A stretch of 64,000 bases of DNA, taken from NCBI GenBank assembly GCA_021234155.1, contig JAJEKV010000114.1:64001-128000 (forward strand), in the 5' to 3' direction. Positions 54,791 to 64,000 of this stretch are shown here, piece after piece; position 1 is the first letter of the stretch, and each line of letters begins with the position of its first letter. Made by a program: the position numbers and the translations under genes. The stretch is from Isoetes taiwanensis. Its lineage: Eukaryota; Streptophyta; Lycopodiopsida; Isoetales; Isoetaceae. The notes under the pieces are model-generated. The model was not told the origin of the DNA. It worked only from the letters and a program-made list of their open reading frames with translations, and did no database searches.

Positions 54791-56051
54791 ATGTTTCATT
54801 TTGCCATCTGCATTTGTTTTATATTTTGTTTTGGTCTTTTAGCCCTTTGAAGGTATTATATGACAAGGTTTGTTTATTCATAACTGTGTCTGCAGATGCA
54901 TTACGTGTTTTTGTAGATGCAAATTTAAAGTTTTTTTCATTCATAGAATGGCTTTTGCATGGGTTTTATAAGATGTCATAGTTCTTGTTCTGCATTTAAT
55001 GAAGGACACGAAAGCTGTCAGCATATAGAGCAGTTCGTATAACAAAGGTTGTATGCATGCTGCTATCAATCTTAGTACATATTATAGTTATGCATAATGG
55101 TTTTGCAATGAACATCTGGTAAGGAGTAATATGACTACTTTACGTTTTTAGAAATAATATCTTGATGCCCTAGAACAATACGCTTTAAAAAATCTCAAAA
55201 AGGATTTGTTGTTGTGTCAATCTGTGAGGTGGGAAGTCCAGAAGCTATGTAGCTGACTTTGCGTATATAAAGACTTGATGTTCATAAAAGGAGCACGAAC
55301 TTATGGGCAACTAGTGACGATGCCCAACATTGCTGGCCTAACGTCAGGAACCTATAAATGATTAAGCCACAATATAACTTGTATTACATTTGGTGTTTTC
55401 TAATATAAGCATTGTGTGATAGCTCCCAAAGATATTTGTTTGTCATATTTGGATATGAAGCTCCACTTCATTTCATCTTTGCAATGCAATACATAGAGCT
55501 AATTGGACCACCTATAAAGTTGCTTCGGTTATAGATGCAATTATAATGGTGTTTTAAAAAAAAAAAATTGGTATAAAGCTTTTTCGCAATGTCTTTCCAT
55601 TTCTTTGTTGTGGTGTTTTTTGCGCTTATGATGTTAAAACGAATGATGCCACTCTTGCAAGATTGATTGTAAAAGATTTTGGTTCGAGTTCAAATAGGTA
55701 CGCTTTGAATATACGTCCATTATATTATTGCATGCACTCCATTTGGATCAATATTTGAACAATTTGTACTCTTTTCCCTTGCTAACATATAGAAAAGGGA
55801 TGAAAATCAAATAACTCTCATGTATTATGGGCCTTTTGAATTTCAGAATAGTCTAGCAAATATTGCAAAATCAGCAGGCCAGATTGCCAGATAAATGTTC
55901 ATTGACTGTTTATTTTTTGCCCGACTCGCCCTATTCTCTAAGTTTGGAGGTGAATGATATTTCACCATAATCGATATCCTAAAACAATTTGAGTTTCTCT
56001 TCTACGTCGGACCTTGAACTTTTTTTTGCCCATGTAGGCAAGGGCAATCTG
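54791..56051. other. No gene recognised
   Basis: AT-rich; no motif, domain or repeat stands out. Confidence 0.5.
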
Positions 56052-56206
56052 AAGCAAGAATATGAGCAATTTGGTTTAGAGATTGTACCTATCTACATGG
56101 TTTGCTATCATCTATCAGTTCAAGCAAGAATATGAGCAATTTGGTTTAGAGGTTGTACGTATCCACATGGTATCCACATGGTTTTTATCATCTATCAATT
56201 TTGCCA
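56052..56206. repeat. 70 bp tandem duplication
   Basis: AAGCAAGAATATGAGCAATT at 56052 recurs at 56122; both units continue to ATCATCTATCA. The second unit has an extra internal repeat TATCCACATGG. Confidence 0.88.
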
Positions 56207-57049
56207 AGTTCAAGATTTTATGGAACTGTGTCTCCCACAATCAGTAAAGTACATGCATACATGAAAAGCACATGCATGAAATAGTGACCCGTAAAATGTC
56301 AGTATATGTAATAGATCTTGTGTGTCTTGTGTGTTTGAAGGTGCCCATGTGAGATTCTGACTAGTTGGTTCTTAGCACATTATGCCCTTATATGCTGCTC
56401 TTTATTCTATAGAGGTCGTCATTCATTGCTATGCCACATCCATTTGTAGGTTCACTGCCAATTGCTGTATTCCCCTACCAATCTAGGTAGAGATGAGGGA
56501 CAACCATGTCCGCTATCTCATTACATCGTTGCAAATGAATTTTGCAACTTAAAACTCTGGTTGTAAATGCCTATGCCGTGATTGACATCTCTTTGTAACA
56601 AAACATCAAAGTGTATTTTAAGAGATTAAAAGCAAAAAATGATCTACACTTAGTGTCTTACCTGGTGTCAGCAATCTGCAGCTATATGGCATCTTATCTG
56701 GTTCCCAATATAGAGATCGCAACATTGATGCAAATGATGCAGATGCCCCGTGCTTGCTGTAGTCCAAATTGCCAAAGATCTAGCAAAGATGTGGGAAAAG
56801 AAATATGAAATGTATGAGGCAAGGATTTCAATTTGGGACCAACAAAGGTAAATTGTGGTAAAACGGTCGACCTCCTTGGCACTCGCATATCCAAATATCA
56901 GGTACAAAGAATAAATAGCTTCCGCAACCTTCCTACAGATCTGTCATAAAGGACGAAAAGGGACTATAATAGAATGAAAATAAGATGGAAGAGCAACAAA
57001 AATGTATCTAACCTTCCATTCCTGTCACACCTTGCCATATTCAATTACC
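56207..57049. other. No gene recognised
   Basis: Non-coding by inspection on both strands. Confidence 0.45.
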
Positions 57050-57319
57050 CATTTATGCTAAGCATTTGGAAAATGTTCACCTAGCATCATTTGTAGACCT
57101 TCCAATGATCTTTCCAATACATGTTCTTGAACAGAGAATAGAGTTTGTTTCAGGAGTTATGCCCATATTTCTATCTGACTGTTTCAACCCATTTATTGCT
57201 AGGAATTTAAAAAATGGATGCCTAGCATCAATTATGGACCTTCCAATGATCTTTCCAATAAACGTTCTTGCACGAAAAACAGAGTTTAATTCTGAGAGTT
57301 ATGGCTATGTTTCTACTTG
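57050..57319. repeat. 140 bp tandem duplication
   Basis: The unit starting CATTTATGCTA at 57050 recurs at 57190 (CATTTATTGCTA). The block CCTTCCAATGATCTTTCCAA is identical in both, the rest moderately diverged. Confidence 0.88.
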
Positions 57320-58257
57320 AATGTAACTGTGGCAGCAAACATGGAAACTTATCACATTAAAGAGCTCCAAGACAAAAGCTTTAATTCAGGCTCAAATCTT
57401 CGGCAGAATCAATATATGCACATAGATAATTGGTCAATAACTTCTTCACCCAACTCAAGTCTAGATGAAATAGATGAAAATGGCTTACCTTATAGTCGCA
57501 TAAACCTGGGCTGCATCCAGATTTCATCCATTCACACTGATTCAGTATCAAGCACAATTGCTTATCAATGCCACACAAACCCTGAGCTTTTCTTGGGCCA
57601 TATTTTTTTTTTAAATTTGTGCTCACTTATGGTTCCAAACTAGATGGCCATGGCATGCACAGTAAATGGGCTTCGGGCAAAAAGGGATTCCAATACAAAT
57701 AGCTTTCAAAATCTCCACAGAACCTTAATACTAGAGCAACATTTCTCATTTCAAATGCTTCCAAACTTAGCACCATGTATAGGCATGCATAAGGATTTGC
57801 TCCAGAAAGAGTCTAATACATATGTGTACATCACAGGCAAACAGACTTAAGCCAAGTGGCTGGCATCATTTCCACAGTGGAACTGCGCCTCCTCCGTTGA
57901 TGTTAAAGAATATCGAAGGCAATTGTAAAACTGACATTGTCCTTTCTTACCTCCAATTGAAGCCTGGCCATCCAAAGCACTCACAGCTCGGGTTCAAGGG
58001 TAGTATATTAAGAAGATTTCTACCAACTCACATTGATGATGCCAATACTTCTTACAACATTATAAGAATATCTGAAATAGGTCCACCTCAACTATAATGG
58101 GGAAATCCCTTACCTCGCAATCAAGATTGCAAGCAGTGCTATTCTCGGGAATAGCAGGACAGACTACGGTATGAGGGTAGACAATTAGTGGCTCCCATGG
58201 CAGTGCACGTACTGGTGATTGGGTTTCATTCCTCTTTGCCATAGACAATCGATGGGA
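57320..58257. other. No gene recognised
   Basis: Open frames of up to about 108 codons are present without recognisable motifs; treated as chance. Confidence 0.4.
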
Positions 58258-58445
58258 GAATAGGGAATGTGAAATTAAAAAAGACAAATGGGGAAGGGGA
58301 AAACAAATAAAGGGAAAAGGGAGATGGGAGAAATGGAATATGGAAAAAGAAAAAAGTTAAGTGGGAAAATGGAAAACATGAAATGGGAAAATAAAAAAAG
58401 GAAAAGGCGAATGGAAAAGGTAAAAAGGACTGGAAAAAAAAAATG
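58258..58445 (+). repeat. Short polypurine block
   Basis: GGGAAAAGGGAGATGGGAGA-like sequence, nearly all purine on the plus strand, similar in style to 11038-12455 but only about 190 bp long. Confidence 0.85.
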
Positions 58446-59546
58446 GTTGAATGCTCTTAATTGTGTGATTTTAAGAATGTGAATTCATTTAATAATTTTC
58501 TCCTGTGTATCCTTGTGTATCATTTATAGTTCCTATCTATGTCCAGAAACGCTGGTCTCCATTTCTAGTAGGACTAGGAAGCTGTCCAAATTAAGAGGTA
58601 ACTAGAAACGTGTGCTCGACGATGCCGGACATTAGTCGTGAACGTGTCCCCGCGATGCTAGACATTAGTCGTGGACGTGTCGAATGCAATTATGGGTGTT
58701 AGTCGTGGTCGTGTCGAATGGGTAGATGTAATAGATTTGATAGGTAAAATGTGTGTGTATATGGAATGGAGTGCTATATTGGGAATTGAGATGCAAGTTC
58801 TTGCAATAGTGTTGATAGTCAGAAAACATATGCACAAGTTTCTTCGTTTTGTTAATTATCAATTGGGGTAGTGTGTATATTATCTACTACAACAAAATCT
58901 AGTCTCAAATCCAAAATTTGTAATGTTAGGCATTTGTCACGTGCTTGTCGATGTGTAGATGTAATAGAGAATAGTAAGTTGTAAATTTAATTCTACCATA
59001 AATGTAATTTTGAGTGCCAAAACGCAAAGGCTTTAGGGAGGGCGGATATTAGCCGTGGACACGTGGAATTGATAGAATCAGGCGAGGGCATGTGTGGGAT
59101 GATGATTGATAATGCATTGCCAAAAGGAAAATAAAAAATAAAAAATTCCTAAGAGATTCCTGGCTGGTTCTTGAAGTTTGGAGATAAAATCAAATGCCGA
59201 TAGATGTTCAAATGTCGATAGATGTATCCAATAGTCTTGCTTCAAAATGAAATGATAAATAAAGATATGAAGTGCATTCTTTGTGTGTGCGCATATTCAT
59301 GAATAGAAATATAGAGGGAACAATATAGGGGATGGATATACACACGAAAGGAGGGGGAGAGATGAATGGAAGTGCATTAATCATCTCTGTAAGATCATTG
59401 GGTCCACAAAGGAATGGGGAGGGGGGAACAAATTTGGTAGCACACATTCACACAAGCCCTCCAATTTTTTTATGGACTGCTTGCACTTATACGTGTTTGC
59501 AATTTAAATGAAGGAAATATATCTTTAAAGATAGTGCTAATTATGC
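58446..59546. other. No gene; GTCGTGGACGTGTCGA repeats
   Basis: Variants of ACATTAGTCGTGGACGTGTCGA occur about four times at 58610-58720. A CCGATAGATGTTCAAATGTC motif is duplicated near 59200. Otherwise featureless. Confidence 0.55.
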
Positions 59547-59564
59547 ACATCAAAGTAGAGGCAT
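59547..59564. repeat. Target-site duplication, left copy
   Basis: ACATCAAAGTAGAGGCAT at 59547-59564 recurs as ACATCAAAGTAGAGACAT at 60393-60410, 17 of 18 bases alike, flanking the L1-type insertion. Confidence 0.88.
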
Positions 59565-60392
59565 TTTTTTTTTTGATGAACGTGGACCTTTATTACTCAA
59601 AAGAATACAAAGAGTACATGGGGGACTTAAAACCCAGTGGAGAGGATATCCACTAGAGCAACACTACCCACCACATACATAACATAGAAAAGCAGAGAAC
59701 ACAGATCACCATGAGCACAACTGTTTGCTATGAGTAGGTGTGAATCTGAAAATATTCCTCCCAAATGACACTTTTGATGTCATCCTTTAAGGAAGAACAC
59801 TTGTACGCCTTCACAATGCGACTACGGGCATCGCTAAGCACTTGCGTATCTGAAAAGAGCTGTCCCTTGAAGATGAGGAGATTTCGTCTCTTCCAGATGG
59901 ACCAGATGATCCAAGCAGATGCTAAGTGGAAAAACCTCTTTGCCAACTTGTCCCAAGAACTAGGATAGACTGACAATAGGACCTGCTGACTATCCAAGTC
60001 ACAATGGAAAAGACTCAGAAGCCACTGCCAAGCAAGTCGAACATGGTGACACAAGAAAAGCAAAGGCTCAATTGTCTCATCCCTCTCAAGGCAAAGAGGG
60101 CGATCACGTAGACTTCGGACAAAATCGATGAACAACAAGTGTTTACCCAAGACGCATCTATGAGTGGTCTGCCACCATAAAATGGATAGCTTAGGATGAA
60201 GCAATTTATCCCATACCCATCGCCAGACTGCTTTACGATGAGGCTCGGGGATAACTAAAGGCCACTTTGGCGATGGAGGCAACACCTCAGGATCAAGCAG
60301 GACCACATACATCAAGTGCACCAGGTGCTCCTCCTTAACACTGCCATGAACCACCCAGAGCTGGGGAGCCACATCTTGTGGGTGTGGAGGAA
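59565..60392 (-). mobile_element. 5'-truncated L1-type LINE insertion with zf-RVT domain
   Basis: 828 bp between two 18-bp target duplications, starting on the plus strand with poly(T), the poly(A) tail of a minus-strand element. The frame 60399-59728 encodes the zinc-binding domain found at the end of plant L1 polyproteins: WRWVWDKLLHPKLSILWWQ, HRCVLGKHLLF, then RPLCLERDETIEPLLFLCHH. It ends with ASAWIIWSIWKRRNLLIF. The first Met codon lies within the target duplication, so the frame has no natural start and the protein part is a truncated tail. The frame itself is unbroken. Distinct from the tandem-tailed LINE family elsewhere in the window. Confidence 0.9.
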
Positions 60393-60410
60393 ACATCAAA
60401 GTAGAGACAT

Positions 60411-60862
60411 GCAGTGAATCCCAATTATAGATTCAAAGGGAAAGAAATTTGTTCATTATTTCTCATTATTATGGATTGCACTATAAGCATAAAATTTTGA
60501 ACAATGGACTATGACATTTTTCCAAACTTTCAAGAATGCTTTTTGAAGTTCGCAACAGTAGCCAAAAGCAAAATACAAATGCAGAGGCAGGAATAATAAA
60601 TCCCATTGTAAACTTCTAATAAATGAAACATCGGCTCAAAAAAAGACTTCAAGCACTTCAGACAGAATTTGAATAAATAAAACATAAAAGATCAAAAAAT
60701 TTACAATTCTATCATAATGCTCAGTTCAATACAACATTTTGGCTCCAACATTCCTCTGGAACCATAACAACTGAGATATACTCGAAAACATAATAAATAA
60801 TATTGTCATTATCGAAAGAGAAAATATAAGGTAGATTTGACAGGAATTGGCAATGAACTAAA
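60411..60862. other. No gene recognised
   Basis: AT-rich spacer between the L1 insertion and the LTR-A piece. Confidence 0.5.
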
Positions 60863-61600
60863 TGTGACGTCCCCTACTTCCTCTACGATGCTCCCATCCT
60901 ATCAGAAGGCGGAGTTCATCCCCCTGACAGCCAACTGGCAGGGGCCATCCACCTGACGCCAATCCCAAGAACTGGGCTAGTGAGGAAGAGTGAATAAGTC
61001 ATTTGCCCCGTCTTCTTTCGGGATCGACCTAGCTGCGGAAGCGTGAATAAACATGAGCACATGACATCAATATATCAACAAATCACCTCGAGGGGTGATC
61101 ACATCATAACATAACGTGTACAACAACATCAATAACATCAAAATAGGGGGATCCTACCCAAGGCTCAGACTCATGGGGGAGTGACTGACGGCTTGGGTCT
61201 CCAGAAGTCAATGCAGACCGAATTCATGGCAATTGGATTGGGCTGGCATAAGAACATGGCTGTTGGGTAGTCCACTCCATCCACCCCTCCCGTGCACACT
61301 TTGCAGAGTAGGTTGAAAAGTATTGGGACCGGACCGTAACCTGCCAGGTGCATAGCCAAGAGGGCTACTACTGGGTTGCATCTCTCTAGTCCCGATGAGG
61401 CAGGAGGAGAGTCACCTCCCCTCCAGAGGCATACATGCCCATCACAGGCGGCTAGAGGGCCACTGCCCTTATTCGACTTGAACCTCATTGAAGGTGACGC
61501 ATCACCCAAGGGGTGTCGAGCTCATGCCTTGCCCACATGCAGTGGCAAACCATTAAGCCTAGCCCATTAAGATCCCCGGTAGGCTTTACACACCAGAGGG
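60863..61600 (-). mobile_element. LTR-A fragment, diverged copy
   Basis: Begins TGTGACGTCCCC and later shares CTACCCAAGGCTCAGACTCA, TCCACTCCATC..CCCCTCC and the GGTGTCG..CTCATGCC block with 15500-15920. No histone-like sequence or primer-binding site is found on its inner side. Confidence 0.68.
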
Positions 61601-62550
61601 ATCAATCTGTGATGGGACAAGTCCCCCTTCCGTAAAAAATAGTGTCACAACTGCTATAAGGCATTCTTTGTCTTGCAAGAATATGCCAAAGAAAGTGTCA
61701 TAGTTTACCTTATGTTGGCAGCTCTTAGCTGGAATGCCAGCTAGACCTTGTATTCTGTTAGCAAACTGTCTCTGTTGCTACAGTCCCCAAATATATCGGA
61801 GAGCTAAGACCTTAGACCAAAAACAAATATAAATGTTAAAATGCTGCAAATATTTTCTCCACAAAGAAAACAACATGGCTACAACATTCTAGCAATTTCA
61901 ACTTTGAATATAATAGATGCAAATTTGAAGTTGTCTGGACAATTCATCATGCAAAGCTACGCAAAACCACAACTACAATATCTCCTGCCTTAATAACTAT
62001 ATCAAGTGAGCACCTCATTGTTATGTCAGTGAACTCAACTCTTCATTCTTGTTCAATGAGTTCTAGAGCTATCAGTGTACATACCAACTCCAATAATGTC
62101 TTCGCTTGAGTGCCTTTAAAAATGCAAAGAAATGAACAAACCAAGCCAGCTGATGCTTCATCCCAAGCTGCCTCCTCGTGGACATGCAAAGCATCTCTAC
62201 AAAGGAGAGAAGACACATGCTTACAGAATTGCAGATCACGACTCTTATTTCTATGCCTATTTCTATGTATCTCTTTCTATGATCTATAGATATACAGGTG
62301 ATTCAATATGTTACAAAAGTACAAGATTAAAATATTCCTGCAATTGGCTCTTAACTACTTCTTGCATGCCACCAAACTTGTAATCTTATTCACATACAAC
62401 ACTACTTGAAAAGCTTAATCATACTATGTCAGTTTGTCATTAATTTTGTCCACTACCACAAAACAAAAGTACTTGAATGAGCTCTTAAACCTATAATCAT
62501 AATCATATATCAATCCAAGAGTAGAATATGTTCGAAAAATGTTTAACCTC
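61601..62550. other. No gene recognised
   Basis: AT-rich non-coding sequence without notable repeats. Confidence 0.45.
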
Positions 62551-62708
62551 AATGGCTTGCACTCGAATGTCCCAACGATTACAATTTGCATATCCTTGCT
62601 CATGGATGCTTGCAACCTGTAGCATTTTTAATGGCTTGCACTCGAATGTCCCAGTAATTACAATCTGTATATCTCTGCTCATGGGTGCGTGCAAGCTGTA
62701 GCATTTTT
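62551..62708. repeat. 79 bp tandem duplication
   Basis: AATGGCTTGCACTCGAATGT at 62551 recurs at 62630; both units end CTGTAGCATTTTT. About nine differences between copies. Confidence 0.92.
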
Positions 62709-62810
62709 AATGCATAAATGAAATCGAAGAAAATGATTATACTTCATTCAACAAAACACAAAATTTGGTGTAAAGTCCATGTAGTGGTTACCATGGCAAG
62801 TCTGCAGTCC

Positions 62811-63008
62811 CTATTGCCGATCACATTTATCCTCCGGACTTAGGCCCTATACCCTGGCTCTTCAAGTAGGAGAAAAACCACAATGGATCAAAATAAGACT
62901 CAAAGATAATCCCAATCTACCATTATAAATTCAGCTACCTCAAAATGCCACATCTTTGTAATTACATTTGTGCACACCAGGAGGATTCACCATAGGCAGA
63001 ATAAAAAA
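62811..63008. repeat. ~200 bp direct repeat, copy 1
   Basis: Matches 63428-63628: ATTGCCGATCACATTTA, AAAACCACAATGGATCA, AATAAGACTCAAAGAT and CCACATCTTTG recur in the same order with diverged spacing, about 618 bp downstream. Confidence 0.85.
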
Positions 63009-63427
63009 GTGCAAAACATAATGGCTAGCATGAGCAAGTCTGCAGACCAGAACAGATTAGGGATGCTCAAAGTGGCATTTAAAAGATCACTAAACACTTT
63101 ACAGATGATACTTAAAAAACAAAGCCTAGAAGTTTTCACATGAACATGATTACCCCTGTTTTTGAACATTTTAATGCCTTGTGAAGAAGATGGAAAGTGT
63201 ACCTGCATAGTACCTCTTGGAAAGTGCGCACTAACTTCCCCGTGGGCCATCCATTGTAGAGAAAATCCACAAAGGTCAATTTATGATTCATCATTACAAC
63301 CAAGGCAGGCCTGACGTAGCAAAAAAAAGTGCCCTAGTTTCTCATCCAAGGGCACAGAAAAAAATAGATATGCTGCCTTCATTACCATGTTTGGGACACA
63401 TGAAAGAGTCTATGACCTTTGACACCA

Positions 63428-63628
63428 CATTGCCGATCACGTTTAATTCTCAGAACTTAAGCCCTATACTTCAGCTCTTCAAACTGGAGGAAAACCACAC
63501 TGGATCATAATAAGACTCAAAGATCATCCTAATCTGCCACTATAAGTTCCCCTTTTTCAAAACCCCACATCTTTGAAATCCCAATTGTACATGCCAGGAG
63601 GTTAACCATAGACAGAATAGAAAAATGA
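63428..63628. repeat. ~200 bp direct repeat, copy 2
   Basis: Partner of 62811-63008. The two copies have clearly diverged. The 420 bp between them and the sequence from 63629 to the window end hold no recognised gene. Confidence 0.85.
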
Positions 63629-64000
63629 TGATACCCATGAGGATGATCATAATCAATGGACTTATCTTTTAGTAAAATAAGAGAAAGTGGAAAATCGAGG
63701 GTTTAAAATCTAAATGAGTCAACACATGTAACCATTCCAGCGACACTTACTCAGAAGGAAACCATATGAGAAAAAGGACTTTATGAAAGATCAAATGAGA
63801 AAAAGAAAATGCCAATGTTCACCGTGGATACGGATATACTTGTTTTTGCAAACTGTTGTTTCTCGCCATAGCTTGACATCCCATTGGAGAGTGGATCCAT
63901 CAGATAAAAAGAAAATAATGAAAATGAAGCATTGGGCATCAAAAGGAGGGCAGGATTTGCCCTCTTGCAGAGTATAGCAAAATATCGTCTTGTAACAAAA

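Overview
This is nuclear DNA of a land plant with a large, repeat-rich genome. Evidence for that: one intron-rich SBT2-type subtilase gene, Ty1/copia and Ty3/gypsy LTR retrotransposons primed in the plant manner, LINEs ending in short tandem repeats, and decayed plant gene relics (WD40, MATH-BTB). The mix of LINE type, the cysteine-rich transposon proteins and the histone relics makes me favour a fern or another seed-free plant, but that is an impression and is not proven by the sequence.

Layout. 0.3-2 kb: 5'-truncated LINE on the minus strand. 2.2-5.6 kb: TGACG-motif array, then a broken pogo/Tigger-type transposase. 8-9 kb: two minisatellites. 9-16.7 kb: relics of minus-strand LTR elements (called LTR-A and LTR-B here), a 1.4 kb pure-purine low-complexity block, and two histone-H3-like pseudogene pieces. 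17.06-19.97 kb: a complete-ended copia insertion (199 bp LTRs with no difference I could see, 5 bp target duplication) that has no reverse transcriptase. 20.6-21.8 kb: WD40 pseudogene. 23.5-26.1 kb: LTR-A pieces on both sides of a third, long-tailed H3-like pseudogene. 26.16-31.19 kb: a probable 5 kb DNA transposon bounded by 22 bp inverted repeats. 31.5-33.4 kb: direct repeats and a second LINE 3' end. 35.2-45.4 kb: full-length gypsy-type element with 1.87 kb LTRs and a decayed gag-pol carrying two RNase H domains. 46.0-49.8 kb: the subtilase gene. 52.1-54.1 kb: third LINE copy, plus strand. 54.5 kb: MATH-BTB fragment. 59.5-60.4 kb: 5'-truncated L1-type insertion with target duplication. 60.9-61.6 kb: another LTR-A piece. 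62.5-63.6 kb: tandem and direct duplications.

Only one gene looks intact and host-functional: the minus-strand subtilase. Ten exons joined at consensus splice sites give an uninterrupted 834-codon frame with all four catalytic-site residues. Almost everything else is transposable-element sequence in several stages of decay.

The most unusual signal is three separate minus-strand fragments of a divergent histone H3, CENH3-like in loop 1 and at the C-terminus, each lying beside the same LTR family. Also notable are a LINE 3' hairpin supported by compensatory base changes, a gypsy element with an archaeal-type RNase H between protease and reverse transcriptase, and the recent RT-less copia insertion.
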